This document shows positions 26,219 to 36,114 of a stretch of 64,000 nt of DNA, one piece after another. Under the pieces are notes generated by a model. The model had not been told where the DNA came from. It did no database searches and saw nothing but the letters and a program-made list of their open reading frames with translations. Each line of letters starts with the position of its first letter. Within the stretch, counting starts at the first letter, position 1. Made by a program: the position numbers and the translations under genes. The stretch is from JBMHDN01 sp049889355 (GTDB lineage Bacteria > Pseudomonadota > Alphaproteobacteria > Puniceispirillales > Puniceispirillaceae). The DNA lies in NCBI GenBank assembly GCA_049889355.1, contig JBMHDN010000038.1:19787-83786 (forward strand). Reading direction: 5' to 3'.

Positions 26219-27964
26219 ATGCCTGATACTGTATCAGCTGATATGACACCACCAAGACGCGAAACTGGCATTCGCAAAAAAGGTGGCGGTAAATACAAGC
26301 CAAAAGGCCGCATGGTTGATCCGGTTGCATTAGAAGAGATGCAGGCCCTATTCGCAGACACGGTGTTTCAGCGCGATAGGCTTATTGAATATTTCCATCT
26401 CATTCAGGATTCACAAGGATGCCTGAAGGCAGCGCATCTGGCGGCATTGGCCCATATGATGAAGTTGCCAATGGCTGAAGTTTGGGAAGTCGCCAGCTTT
26501 TATGATCATTTTGATCTAGTCAAAGAGGGCGAGACACCCCCTGCCCGCCGCACCATTCGGGTTTGTACCTCGCTCAGCTGTATGATGGCTGGCGGCGAAG
26601 AGATGCTGGCCAAATTGCAAGCAGAAGCAGGGCCTGATGTGCGCTATGTGGCTGCACCTTGCCTTGGGGCATGTGACAAAGCACCGGCGGCGGCAGATGG
26701 TCATCATCTGGTGGCCAATGCAGATGCGGATATGCTCTCACAAATGGCAGCACAAGAAGCCAAGCATGAGGAGATTTCTCATGCGCATGATTTTGATGCT
26801 TATGTGGCCGCCGGGGGGTACCAGACTCTCAAAGCGCTGAAATCTGGCGCGCTGGATATAGAAGCCCAGTTAGCCATTTTGAATGAGGCAGCATTGCGCG
26901 GATTGGGCGGGGCAGGTTTCCCGACAGGCCGTAAATGGTCAATCGTCCGCTCGATGCCAGGCCCGCGCCTGATGGCCGTCAATGGCGATGAAGGCGAGCC
27001 TGGCACCTTTAAAGACCGGCATTATCTGTCAACAGACCCGCATCGTATGATTGAAGGTATTTTGATTGCCGCGCATGTTGTCGGCATTGAGAAATGCTAC
27101 ATCTATATGCGTGATGAATATCCTGAGATTATCGCGCTGCTGCGCCAAGAACTGCCAAAGGTAGAGGCCGCAGGTCTTGCTGATCATGTTGAGCTTGAGC
27201 TGCGCCGCGGGGCGGGTGCCTATATTTGCGGCGAAGAATCAGCGATGATTGAATCGATTGAAGGCAAGCGCGGTATTCCGCGTCACCGCCCGCCTTATGT
27301 AGCAGAGCGCGGCCTGTTTGACCGCCCGACCTTGGTCAATAATGTCGAAACACTCTATTGGATACGCGATATTCTGGAACAAGGTGCAAACTGGTATAAT
27401 GATCAGGGCCAGGACGGTCATCCGGGTTTCCGCACCTATTCTGTCTCCGGACGGGTAGCAAAGCCAGGGCTGGTCAAGGCCCCTGCTGGCAGCTCAGTCG
27501 AAGACCTTATTAAAGCCTGTGGCGGCATGGCTGAAGGCCATAGCTTCAAAGCCTATCTGCCAGGCGGCGCGTCTGGCGGCATCCTGCCAGCCTCAAAGGG
27601 CGATCTGCCGCTTGATTTTGGCGGTAAGCTGGCTGAAGAAGGCTGTTTTGTTGGCTCACACGCGATTGTGGTGCTGTCAGATAAGGATAATATCTGGAAA
27701 GCCGCACTGAACCTGCTGCAATTCTTCAAGCATGAAAGCTGTGGTCAATGTACGCCGTGCCGCTCTGGTACTGAAAAGGCAGTGGCGATGATGCAGAGCG
27801 AAAAGCCAGATGTGGCCCTGCTGGGTGAATTGGCGAATGTGATGGCAGATGCCAGCATCTGTGGCTTAGGTCAAGCCGCATCAAACCCGCTGGTCAGCGC
27901 GATGAAACATTTCCCTGATGATATGATGAGCTATGCGCCAACGCGCGCGGCAACGAAAGATTAA
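26219..27964 (+). CDS. Formate dehydrogenase beta subunit, NuoE-NuoF fusion (NAD- and FMN-binding)
   Basis: This 581-residue diaphorase subunit passes electrons between the catalytic subunit and NAD. The N-terminal half is NuoE/FdsG-like, with the [2Fe-2S] ligands in CTSLSC and CLGACDKAP. The C-terminal part is NuoF/FdsB-like, with GLGGAGFPTGRKW for NAD/FMN, NGDEGEPGTFKDR, GAGAYICGEESAM and the [4Fe-4S] site ESCGQCTPCRSG. The fusion and length match the two-subunit Fdh1 formate dehydrogenase known from Methylobacterium (beta about 570 residues). The catalytic subunit gene starts 19 bases downstream. No strong ribosome site precedes the ATG. Confidence 0.9.
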   Translation: MPDTVSADMTPPRRETGIRKKGGGKYKPKGRMVDPVALEEMQALFADTVFQRDRLIEYFHLIQDSQGCLKAAHLAALAHMMKLPMAEVWEVASFYDHFDLVKEGETPPARRTIRVCTSLSCMMAGGEEMLAKLQAEAGPDVRYVAAPCLGACDKAPAAADGHHLVANADADMLSQMAAQEAKHEEISHAHDFDAYVAAGGYQTLKALKSGALDIEAQLAILNEAALRGLGGAGFPTGRKWSIVRSMPGPRLMAVNGDEGEPGTFKDRHYLSTDPHRMIEGILIAAHVVGIEKCYIYMRDEYPEIIALLRQELPKVEAAGLADHVELELRRGAGAYICGEESAMIESIEGKRGIPRHRPPYVAERGLFDRPTLVNNVETLYWIRDILEQGANWYNDQGQDGHPGFRTYSVSGRVAKPGLVKAPAGSSVEDLIKACGGMAEGHSFKAYLPGGASGGILPASKGDLPLDFGGKLAEEGCFVGSHAIVVLSDKDNIWKAALNLLQFFKHESCGQCTPCRSGTEKAVAMMQSEKPDVALLGELANVMADASICGLGQAASNPLVSAMKHFPDDMMSYAPTRAATKD

Positions 27965-27983
27965 GGGCTGGGGGAACAGACTT

Positions 27984-30758
27984 ATGAGCGAGCAGAAGAA
28001 AATTTCTTTCACCCTTGATGGAAAAACTGTTGAGGTAAGCGAAGGCACCAGCATCTGGGAAGCCGCACGTGATAAGGGTACCGATATTCCGCATCTGTGC
28101 TATCGCGATGAAAGCGGTTATCGCGCAGATGGGAATTGCCGCGCCTGTATGGTGGAAATTGAAGGTGAGCGCGTACTTGCTGCCTCGTGCCAGCGTTCAG
28201 TCTCAGAAGGTATGGTGGTGCATTCACAAAGCAACCGCGCCACCTCAGCGCGGAAGGCGGTGATGGAATTATTGGTCGCTGACCAACCGGTGCGTGATGA
28301 TGCACATGATCCGCAATCTCACCTCTGGCATTATGCTGATGAACAAGCCGTTGAAGCCAGCCGTTTTCCTTCTAAATCAGCCCCGCATCCCGATTCAAGC
28401 CATCCAGCCATTGCGGTGAATATGGATGCCTGTATCCAATGTAATTTATGTGTGCGCGCTTGCCGTGAGGTCCAGGTCAACGATGTGATCGGGCTGGCTG
28501 GCCGAGGTGCAGATGCACATATTATTTTCGATTTTGATGATGATATGGGCGCGTCTACCTGTGTGGGTTGCGGCGAATGTGTGCAAGCCTGCCCGACAGG
28601 CGCATTGATGCCCAAAACAGTGCTGGATGAGAGCCAGAAGCTTGCTATCACCCCAGATCGCCAAGTCGATTCAGTCTGTCCTTATTGCGGGGTGGGCTGT
28701 CAGCTGACATTCAATGTGAAGGACGAGAAAATCGTCTCTGTCAATGGTCGTCAGGGCCCAGCAAACCAAGGGCGTTTATGTGTGAAGGGCCGCTATGGCT
28801 TTGACTATATCCATAATGACCAGCGTCTGACACAGCCGCTTATTCGCCGCGAGGATGTGCCAAAATCAGACTCCATGCCGTTTGACCCTGCCAATCCGAT
28901 GACCCATTTCCGGCCGGCCAGCTGGGACGAGGCCCTGGATCTCGCCGCATCTGGCCTGAAAAAAGTACTGGACAGAGACGGACCATCTGCGATGAGCGGT
29001 TTTGGCTCTGCCAAAGGCACAAATGAAGAAGCCTATCTGGTGCAAAAGCTGGTCCGCGCAGGTTTCAAAACCAATAATGTGGACCATTGCACACGTCTTT
29101 GCCACGCCTCATCAGTGGCCGCTTTGCTAGAGAATATCGGGTCAGGTGCGGTTACCGCCTCTTTCTCACAAGCCACCAATGCAGATGCGATCATTGTAAT
29201 CGGGGCCAATCCGACTGTGAACCACCCCGTTGCTGCCACCTTTATCAAAAACGCAGCTGTTGACGGGGCAAAGCTGTATATCATGGACCCACGTGGTCAG
29301 GCCCTTGATCGCTATGCTACCGCCTCGCTGAATTTCACGCCTGGTGCAGACGTCGCTATGCTGAATGCAATGCTACATGTGATCATCCAAGAAGAACTCT
29401 ATGATGCGGATTATGTGCGCGATCACACAGAAGGTTTTGAAGATTTAAAAGCCCGCACCGCCGCGACCTCACCAGAGGCAATGGCTCCAATTTGTGGCAT
29501 TGAGGCCGGTAAATTACGCCAGACTGCACGTGATTTTGCCGCAGCTGAGCGCGGGATCATCTTCTGGGGCATGGGCGTATCTCAGCATACCCATGGCACT
29601 GATAATGCCCGTTGTCTGATTTCACTCGCCTTGCTCACTGGCAATGTTGGTAAAGAAGGGGCTGGCCTGCACCCGTTGCGTGGCCAGAATAACGTACAAG
29701 GGGCCTCAGATGCCGGCCTCATTCCAATGTTCTTCCCAGATTACAAGTCGGTGACCGACCCAGAAATTCGTGCAAAATATGAGAATCTATGGGGCACAAA
29801 GCTGGATAGTGAAAAAGGCCTGACCGTGGTTGAAATCGCAGATGCAGCCTATGAAGGCAAGATCAAGGCGATGTATGTCATGGGTGAAAACCCGGCGATG
29901 TCTGACCCTGATCAGACACATGCACGCGAAGCGTTGGTGCGCCTCGACCATCTGGTGGTACAAGATATCTTTATGACCGAGACAGCCGCCTATGCGGATG
30001 TCATCCTGCCTGCCTCTGCCTTCCCGGAAAAAACAGGAACAGTCACCAACACTGATCGCCGTGTCCAGCTGGGCCGGGCAGCTGTCTCACCACCAGGTGA
30101 AGCCAAGCAAGATTGGTGGATCATCCAAGAAATTGCTAATCGCATGGGTCTTGGCTGGGAATATAGCCATCCAAAGGATGTGTTTGCTGAAATGCGGCTT
30201 GTCATGCCGTCTCTGACCGGAATTAGCTGGGACAGGCTGGAAACAGAAGATGCGGTGACCTACCCATGTGCAGATGAAACCAGCCAAGGTGCAGATATCA
30301 TCTTCTCTGACCGGTTCCCAACCGCCAGCGGACGTGGCCGCATGACACCAGCTGATGTATTGCCGCCTGATGAGCTGCCAGATACAGATTTCCCAATCAT
30401 CATGTCAACAGGGCGTCTTTTGGAACATTGGCATACCGGGTCAATGACCCGCCGCGCTACCGTTCTGGATGCCTTAGAGCCTGAAGCAGAAGTGCATGTC
30501 AGCCCGGCAGACCTGAAAACATTAGCATTGGATGCTGGTGACCAGGTCGCCGTTGAAACACGGCGCGGACGTATTGAACTGGCTGTTCGGATGGACCCGA
30601 ACTTGCCTGCTGGCATGATTTTTGTGCCTTTCTGCTTTACTGAAGCACCGGCAAATATGCTGACAAACCCGGCCCTTGATCCCTATGGCAAGATCCCAGA
30701 GCTGAAGTTTTCGGCAGCCCGTTTGGTTAAATTGGACACGCCGCAAGCAGCAGAATAA
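27984..30758 (+). CDS. Formate dehydrogenase alpha subunit (Mo/W-bis-MGD)
   Basis: This 924-residue catalytic subunit oxidises formate to CO2. In order it has an N-terminal [2Fe-2S] ferredoxin domain (HLCYRDESGYRADGNCRACM), a bacterial-ferredoxin-like part with two [4Fe-4S] sites (CIQCNLCVRAC and CVGCGECVQACPTGAL), then CPYCGVGC with LCVKGRYGFDY for the molybdopterin-domain cluster. The metal ligand is cysteine in HCTRLCHASSV, where FdhF-type enzymes have selenocysteine. The C-terminal molybdopterin dinucleotide-binding domain includes STGRLLEHWHTGSMTRR. The start at 27984 has GGGGGA upstream; a frame from 27933 overlaps the preceding gene. FdhD and MobA, needed to load the cofactor, are at 39.4-41 kb. 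Confidence 0.94.
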   Translation: MSEQKKISFTLDGKTVEVSEGTSIWEAARDKGTDIPHLCYRDESGYRADGNCRACMVEIEGERVLAASCQRSVSEGMVVHSQSNRATSARKAVMELLVADQPVRDDAHDPQSHLWHYADEQAVEASRFPSKSAPHPDSSHPAIAVNMDACIQCNLCVRACREVQVNDVIGLAGRGADAHIIFDFDDDMGASTCVGCGECVQACPTGALMPKTVLDESQKLAITPDRQVDSVCPYCGVGCQLTFNVKDEKIVSVNGRQGPANQGRLCVKGRYGFDYIHNDQRLTQPLIRREDVPKSDSMPFDPANPMTHFRPASWDEALDLAASGLKKVLDRDGPSAMSGFGSAKGTNEEAYLVQKLVRAGFKTNNVDHCTRLCHASSVAALLENIGSGAVTASFSQATNADAIIVIGANPTVNHPVAATFIKNAAVDGAKLYIMDPRGQALDRYATASLNFTPGADVAMLNAMLHVIIQEELYDADYVRDHTEGFEDLKARTAATSPEAMAPICGIEAGKLRQTARDFAAAERGIIFWGMGVSQHTHGTDNARCLISLALLTGNVGKEGAGLHPLRGQNNVQGASDAGLIPMFFPDYKSVTDPEIRAKYENLWGTKLDSEKGLTVVEIADAAYEGKIKAMYVMGENPAMSDPDQTHAREALVRLDHLVVQDIFMTETAAYADVILPASAFPEKTGTVTNTDRRVQLGRAAVSPPGEAKQDWWIIQEIANRMGLGWEYSHPKDVFAEMRLVMPSLTGISWDRLETEDAVTYPCADETSQGADIIFSDRFPTASGRGRMTPADVLPPDELPDTDFPIIMSTGRLLEHWHTGSMTRRATVLDALEPEAEVHVSPADLKTLALDAGDQVAVETRRGRIELAVRMDPNLPAGMIFVPFCFTEAPANMLTNPALDPYGKIPELKFSAARLVKLDTPQAAE

Positions 30759-30893
30759 CATAGCTTCATTTTGTCACATTCTTGTCATGTGAAAATTAAG
30801 CTGTTTTTCTGATTTGAGCGGTCTATGATTAGTAAGCAGGCAATGGGTTTTTGAAAATCCAATATGCGTGTGATGTGTCGTGGAGCTTGATAG

Positions 30894-32153
30894 TTGGATT
30901 ATCAATCTGTTTTTCAGAATAAAATAGCGCAATTGAAAGATGAAAATCGCTATCGCTATTTTGTCGAATTAGAACGTGTTTCTGGTGCACACCCCAAGGC
31001 TGTGTGGAAAACAGAGGACGGCACGCGTGATGTGGTCATCTGGTGTTCTAATGACTATCTTGGGATGGGTCAGCGCACCGCAAATATCGATGCGATGGCA
31101 GAAGCGGCCCAGCAACATGGCACAGGCGCTGGCGGGACTCGTAATATCTCCGGGACCAGCAGCCATATTGTGGCCTTAGAATCAGAATTGGCTGCCCTGC
31201 ATCGAAAAGAGCGTGCCCTTGTCTTTACCTCTGGCTATGTTGCCAATGAAGCCAGCATCTCTGCGCTGATTGCATTGCTGGATAATCCGATGATTTTCTC
31301 GGACGCCATGAACCATGCTTCTATCATCTCAGGCATTCGCTATGGCCGCGCTGAAAAAGCAATTTTCCGCCATAATGATGTGGCCCATCTCGAAGAATTG
31401 CTCGCGGCACAGCCCTTGGACCGGCATAAAATCGTCATTTTTGAATCTGTCTATTCGATGGATGGGGATACAGGGCGCATTGCCGAGATTTGCGCCTTAG
31501 CGCGTAAATATAACGCGCTGACCTATCTTGATGAAGTCCATGCGGTTGGCATGTATGGCCATGAAGGTGGCGGCATTGCCCAGCGCGAAGATTTGTCAGA
31601 TGAGGTTGATATCATTCAAGGCACGCTTGGCAAAGCCTATGGTGCCATGGGGGGCTATATCGCCGCCAGCGACCTGATTGTTGATGCCATTCGATCAAAC
31701 GGCTCTGGCTTTATATTTACCACTGCTATGCCCCCTGCCTTGGCCGCAGCTGCGCTCAGCTCTATTCGTCATTTGCGTCACTCTTCTGACGAGCGAGAAG
31801 CCCAGCAAGAACAGGCGCAAAAGCTAAAAGACAGGTTGGCAGCACATCAGATGCCCTGCCTGCCCTCAACAACTCATATTGTGCCGGTGATGGTCGGTGA
31901 TGCCGCTTTGTGCTCTGAGATCAGCTGGACACTGCTCGCTGAATATGGGCTGTATATCCAGCCGATTAATTATCCGACTGTTCCCAAAGGAACAGAACGT
32001 CTGCGTATCACGCCAGGGCCACTGCATACCGATGAGATGATAGACCAGCTGGTTGAAGCCTTGGTCAAAGTCTTCCATAAGGTTCAGCCACCAAGCCTGA
32101 CAGAACGTGTTTCTGAAGAATTAGACACTGACGCACTGGTCAAATCCGCCTAG
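30894..32153 (+). CDS. hemA: 5-aminolevulinate synthase
   Basis: This 419-residue PLP enzyme condenses glycine and succinyl-CoA to 5-aminolevulinate, the first step of the C4 heme pathway typical of alphaproteobacteria. Family landmarks are WCSNDYLGMGQ, GTGAGGTRNISGTS, the PLP-binding TYLDEVHAVGMYG and the Schiff-base lysine in GTLGKAYGAMGGY. The start codon is TTG at 30894, supported by GGAG 8 bases upstream and by the family N-terminus MDYQSVF. No ATG nearby fits. hemH follows after 45 bases on the same strand. Confidence 0.96.
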   Translation: MDYQSVFQNKIAQLKDENRYRYFVELERVSGAHPKAVWKTEDGTRDVVIWCSNDYLGMGQRTANIDAMAEAAQQHGTGAGGTRNISGTSSHIVALESELAALHRKERALVFTSGYVANEASISALIALLDNPMIFSDAMNHASIISGIRYGRAEKAIFRHNDVAHLEELLAAQPLDRHKIVIFESVYSMDGDTGRIAEICALARKYNALTYLDEVHAVGMYGHEGGGIAQREDLSDEVDIIQGTLGKAYGAMGGYIAASDLIVDAIRSNGSGFIFTTAMPPALAAAALSSIRHLRHSSDEREAQQEQAQKLKDRLAAHQMPCLPSTTHIVPVMVGDAALCSEISWTLLAEYGLYIQPINYPTVPKGTERLRITPGPLHTDEMIDQLVEALVKVFHKVQPPSLTERVSEELDTDALVKSA

Positions 32154-32198
32154 CCTTCTATTTATGTCAGGGTAACACTGGAATAGCGGAGGCGCATA

Positions 32199-33245
32199 AT
32201 GAGTGTCAAAGATATGCCATCAGATCATCCGGTCTGGCCACGTCATGCGAAGACCGGCCTGTTATTGGTTAATCTGGGGACACCTGATGGTACAGACACC
32301 CCGTCAATGCGCCGGTATCTCAAACAGTTTTTATCTGATCGCCGGGTTGTGGAAGTCCCGCGCCTGCTCTGGTGGCTGATTTTAAATGGTATTATCCTCA
32401 ATATCAGGCCGCGCAAATCCGGGGATGCCTATGAGCGTATCTGGTTGAAAGAGGGGCCAGATGGTAGCCCTTTGCGTAAATATACACGCCTTCAGGCAGA
32501 ACATATCGCAAAACGCTTTGGCGCGGATAAAGACCAACGTGATGATTTGATGGTTTCATGGGCGATGCGCTATGGCAATCCTTCCATTCCATCACAACTG
32601 GAAAGGCTGAGGCAAGCCGGATGTAATCGCTTTGTGATTATCCCGCTCTATCCGCAATATGCGGCCTCTACAACCGCAACAGTGAATGACGAGGTGTTTG
32701 AGTGGGCTTTGAAACAGCGCTGGCAGCCAGCCATTCGAACGGCGCCGCCTTGGCATGATCACCCCGCCTATATCTCAGCACTGGCCCAGTCCGTAAAAGA
32801 CAGTTTAGGCGATAAAGACCCTGAAAAACTGATGGTCAGTTTTCATGGCATCCCGCAACGTTATTTTGTGCAAGGCGATCCCTATCATTGCCATTGCATG
32901 AAAACAGCGCGCTTGCTGCGTGAAGAATTGGACTGGCCAAAAGAACGCTATCAGGTGACCTTCCAGTCGCGTTTTGGGCGCGAGCCTTGGCTGCAACCCT
33001 ATACAGATGAAACACTAGAAGCCTTTGGCGCAGAAGGCACAAAATCACTTGCCATCATGGCCCCAGGCTTTGTGGCAGACTGCCTTGAAACCCTCGAAGA
33101 GCTGGCGATGGAAGGCAAAGAGCAGTTTCAGGAAACAGGTGGTGGTGATTATCACTATATTCCTTGCCTTAATGACAGCGCGGTTGGCCTTAACGTCATT
33201 GAGACAATTGTGCGTGAAAATCTGGCTGGCTGGGTTGATATCTAG
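32199..33245 (+). CDS. hemH: Ferrochelatase
   Basis: This 348-residue enzyme inserts ferrous iron into protoporphyrin IX to finish heme. It shows LLVNLGTPDGTD at the start and PLYPQYAASTTATVND in the core. The catalytic histidine is in SFHGIPQRYF, and APGFVADCLETLEEL is near the C-terminus. GGAGG lies 7 bases before the ATG. It lies directly downstream of hemA, so the first and last heme steps sit together. Confidence 0.96.
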   Translation: MSVKDMPSDHPVWPRHAKTGLLLVNLGTPDGTDTPSMRRYLKQFLSDRRVVEVPRLLWWLILNGIILNIRPRKSGDAYERIWLKEGPDGSPLRKYTRLQAEHIAKRFGADKDQRDDLMVSWAMRYGNPSIPSQLERLRQAGCNRFVIIPLYPQYAASTTATVNDEVFEWALKQRWQPAIRTAPPWHDHPAYISALAQSVKDSLGDKDPEKLMVSFHGIPQRYFVQGDPYHCHCMKTARLLREELDWPKERYQVTFQSRFGREPWLQPYTDETLEAFGAEGTKSLAIMAPGFVADCLETLEELAMEGKEQFQETGGGDYHYIPCLNDSAVGLNVIETIVRENLAGWVDI

Positions 33246-33329
33246 CCGCCAATAAAGCCTTGGCAGAAAGCCTTGCATTCGCGCAGAAAATGAAGGATAA
33301 GGCTAAAGATTGCATCACCTGCATCATAT

Positions 33330-33403
33330 GCGGCGTTCGTATAATGGTAATACCCCAGCCTTCCAAGCTGGAGCCGCGGGTTCGATTCCCGCACGCCGCT
33401 CCA
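33330..33403 (+). tRNA. tRNA-Gly (anticodon TCC)
   Basis: A complete cloverleaf is visible. The acceptor stem GCGGCGT pairs with ACGCCGC. The anticodon loop cttccaa gives TCC, and the T-arm GCGGGTTCGATTCCCGC is present. The CCA end is encoded. Confidence 0.97.
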
Positions 33404-33432
33404 TTCCCACAAAATCAAATATGCACAAATTT

Positions 33433-33463
33433 TAAGCACGATGAAATTTAGTGCTTATTTTTT
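33433..33463 (+). terminator. Terminator after tRNA-Gly
   Basis: The 7-bp stem TAAGCAC/GTGCTTA with an 11-base loop is followed by TTTTTT, 30 bases after the tRNA. Confidence 0.8.
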
Positions 33464-33639
33464 AGGCATTTTTTACAGTTCCCACCTATTTCAATATCTC
33501 AAATTGTATCGCATCGAAACTTCACTAGAAGCTGATGTCAGTATTTGAGTTGAAAACCAGCCATTGCATCGGAATGCACCGTCGGCTGTTGGATGACCTA
33601 TCTGGCATGTTGTGCCTTGATATGGTTTTGGAGGGAAAA

Positions 33640-34923
33640 ATGTTTTCAATGCGTTCATGGGTGGGTATGGCCACCTTACTGGCCTTTGTGCCAGCACCTG
33701 CTTTTGCAGCGGTTGATTCAGGTGACAGTGCCTGGATTTTGACTGCAACTGCGCTGGTCTTGTTTATGACCTTGCCTGGCCTTGCGCTGTTCTATGCTGG
33801 CCTGGTTCAGTCTAAAAATGTTGTGTCCGTGCTGATGCATCACTTTGCCGTAGCCTGCCTGATTTCTGTTGTATGGGTTGTGGCCGGCTATTCACTGGCA
33901 TTCAGCGGCGATGGGATGTGGGTTGGCGACCTTGGCAATCTGTTCCTTGGTGCGGTTACAATCGACAGCCTGGCTGGCACCATTCCAGAAAGCCTGTTTG
34001 CAGCCTTCCAGATGACCTTTGCGATCATCACACCTGCACTTGTTATTGGTGCTTATGTTGAGCGCATCAAATTCTCAGCAGTGCTGATTTTCTCGGGTCT
34101 CTGGTCATTGGTTGTCTATGCGCCTGTGACCAAATGGGTCTGGGGTGGCGGTATCATGGCCTCATGGGGTGTGATGGATTTTGCCGGTGGTATTGTGGTG
34201 CATGCCACAGCCGGTACAGCCGCTATCGTGGCAGCACTGGTACTGGGTTCACGTCGTAATTTTCCATCTCAGCTTCAGCCGCCACATAGCCCAGTCTTAA
34301 CCATGATCGGTGCATCTATGCTCTGGGTTGGCTGGTTCGGCTTTAACGGCGGCTCTGCGCTAGCAGCTGGTGGGGGCGCAGCAATGGCCTTGCTGGTCAC
34401 CCATATCGCTGCCGCTGTAGCATCCCTGGTCTGGATGACCATTGAATGGGTCAAGTTCGGGCGCCCGTCTGTTGTGGGCATGGTGACCGGTATGGTTGCA
34501 GGTCTTGCGACGGTAACCCCGGCCTCAGGCTTTATCGGCGTACCAGGCGGCATTATCCTTGGCCTTGCTGGTGGTTATGTCTGTTATCTGGCTGTGGATA
34601 TCATCCGCGGCAAGCTAAAGCTGGACGATTCGCTGGACGTATTCGCGGTGCATGGTGTGGGCGGTATCCTCGGCTCATTGCTGGTGGCCTTCCTTGCTAC
34701 AGACACCTTTAACGGCCTTGGCCTAGCAGAAGGCGTCTCAGCCACCTCACAATTCATGGTTCAGCTCTATTCAGTGGTGATTACCGTCATCTGGACCGCC
34801 ATTGCCTCTTATGTGATTTTGAAAATTGCACAGATGGTTGGCGGTCTGCGTGTAGATGAAGAAGCCGAGGTTGAAGGCCTTGATCTCTCACAGCATGGCG
34901 AGCGCGGTTATCACAACGGCTAA
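33640..34923 (+). CDS. amt: Ammonium transporter
   Basis: This 427-residue Amt/MEP/Rh-family channel takes up ammonium across the inner membrane. A cleavable signal-like segment (residues 1-23, ending PAFAA) precedes about 11 membrane segments. The two pore histidines are in GGIVVHATAGTAA and DVFAVHGVGGILG, and the gate region shows FYAGLVQSKNVVS. The ATG at 33640 follows GGAGGG closely; the frame is open further upstream to 33535. A glnK (PII) gene usually precedes amtB but is not present here, so control would have to come from PII proteins encoded elsewhere. Confidence 0.95.
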   Translation: MFSMRSWVGMATLLAFVPAPAFAAVDSGDSAWILTATALVLFMTLPGLALFYAGLVQSKNVVSVLMHHFAVACLISVVWVVAGYSLAFSGDGMWVGDLGNLFLGAVTIDSLAGTIPESLFAAFQMTFAIITPALVIGAYVERIKFSAVLIFSGLWSLVVYAPVTKWVWGGGIMASWGVMDFAGGIVVHATAGTAAIVAALVLGSRRNFPSQLQPPHSPVLTMIGASMLWVGWFGFNGGSALAAGGGAAMALLVTHIAAAVASLVWMTIEWVKFGRPSVVGMVTGMVAGLATVTPASGFIGVPGGIILGLAGGYVCYLAVDIIRGKLKLDDSLDVFAVHGVGGILGSLLVAFLATDTFNGLGLAEGVSATSQFMVQLYSVVITVIWTAIASYVILKIAQMVGGLRVDEEAEVEGLDLSQHGERGYHNG

Positions 34924-34952
34924 TCAGCCGCACTGAAATCTGTGATATCTTT

Positions 34953-34986
34953 AAAGGTGCAGGGGATGTTCTTCTGCACCTTTTTT
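34953..34986 (+). terminator. Terminator of amt
   Basis: A 10-bp stem (aaaggtgcag / ctgcaccttt) is followed by a run of Ts, between the convergent amt and queG genes. Confidence 0.9.
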
Positions 34987-34997
34987 ATCATATCTAT

Positions 34998-36095
34998 CTA
35001 GCGCTTATATTCTGCCAGCACCATCTGGTCTGTTTCAGCGTCATCTCGTGCCGGCATACCGCCGGTGAGTTGCCGATAAGCCCAGACAGCCATCGCCCGC
35101 AAAGATGGTGCGCTGTGATGAAGATAAGGCGCAATCACTGGGACTAGGCCATTATCTTTGCTGTTGCCTGCGGCAATCAGACAGTTACGCAAAAACCGGA
35201 TATAGCCTGCGCGGCGCACAGGCTGGCCAGCGAAAAATTGCCGCCAGCTGGGCTCATCCATTAAGAGCATCTCGGCTAAATCAGGCATCTCATCCGATTT
35301 TGCCAGCAATTTTTGTTCATGTGCCTGTTCAGCAAATTTATTCCATGGGCAGACAGCCAAACAATCATCACAGCCAAAAATGCGATTGCCCATCTGCGCG
35401 CGTAATTCAGGTTCTATCACACCGTCATATTCAATGGTCAGATAGGAAATACATCGCCTTGCATCTAGCTGATAGGGGGCCGGAAACGCCCTTGTCGGAC
35501 AGATATCAAGACAGGCAGAACAGCTGCCACAATGATCGGTTTCAGCATCATCTGGCACCAATTCAGCATCTGTTAAAATGGCGCCAATAAAAAACCAGGA
35601 CCCCAGCTCACGGCTCACCAGATTGGTGTGTTTGCCTTGCCAGCCGAGCCCGGCCTGCTGTGCCAATGGTTTTTCCATTAAGGGCGCGGTATCCACAAAG
35701 ACCTTCACCTCAGCACCGGTTCTAGAGACCAGCTTACTGGCCAGCATTTTCAGCTTACCCTTAATCACATCATGATAGTCACGGCCTCTGGCATAGACCG
35801 AGATATTACCCTTTGACCCCTCTGTCAGGTTACTCATCGGGTCATGGTCTGGGCCATAATTCATCGCCAGCAATAGCGCTGATTGGGCTGCTGGCCACAT
35901 CGCAGTGGGCTGGCCACGCCGTTGGGCTGTCTCGGCAAGCCAGCTCATCGTGCCATGATAATCCTGTTCTATAAAATGACTGAGCCGGGCCTGCGTTTCA
36001 TCTGGCAGTTCAGCCGAGGTAATTTTCAACGCAGAAAAGCCAAGGGCCAGCGCTTCTTTCTTCAACCAGATTTTGAGCTTATCCTGTGGCTGCAT
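34998..36095 (-). CDS. queG: Epoxyqueuosine reductase
   Basis: This 365-residue cobalamin-dependent iron-sulfur enzyme carries out the last step of queuosine synthesis, reducing epoxyqueuosine in tRNA. Two 4Fe-4S motifs are visible, DHCGSCSACLDICP and CDDCLAVCPWNKFA. The N-terminal reductase domain shows DYHGTMSWLAE and PLMEKPLAQQAGLGWQGKH. It follows tgt by 19 bases and is the third gene of queA-tgt-queG. Confidence 0.95.
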   Translation of the reverse strand: MQPQDKLKIWLKKEALALGFSALKITSAELPDETQARLSHFIEQDYHGTMSWLAETAQRRGQPTAMWPAAQSALLLAMNYGPDHDPMSNLTEGSKGNISVYARGRDYHDVIKGKLKMLASKLVSRTGAEVKVFVDTAPLMEKPLAQQAGLGWQGKHTNLVSRELGSWFFIGAILTDAELVPDDAETDHCGSCSACLDICPTRAFPAPYQLDARRCISYLTIEYDGVIEPELRAQMGNRIFGCDDCLAVCPWNKFAEQAHEQKLLAKSDEMPDLAEMLLMDEPSWRQFFAGQPVRRAGYIRFLRNCLIAAGNSKDNGLVPVIAPYLHHSAPSLRAMAVWAYRQLTGGMPARDDAETDQMVLAEYKR

Positions 36096-36114
36096 CTTTT
36101 CCGGTTTTTCTCAA

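Noticed and set aside
26516..27006. Antisense frames within the formate dehydrogenase beta gene
   Set aside because: They lie opposite highly conserved NuoE/NuoF motifs and show no independent protein signal.
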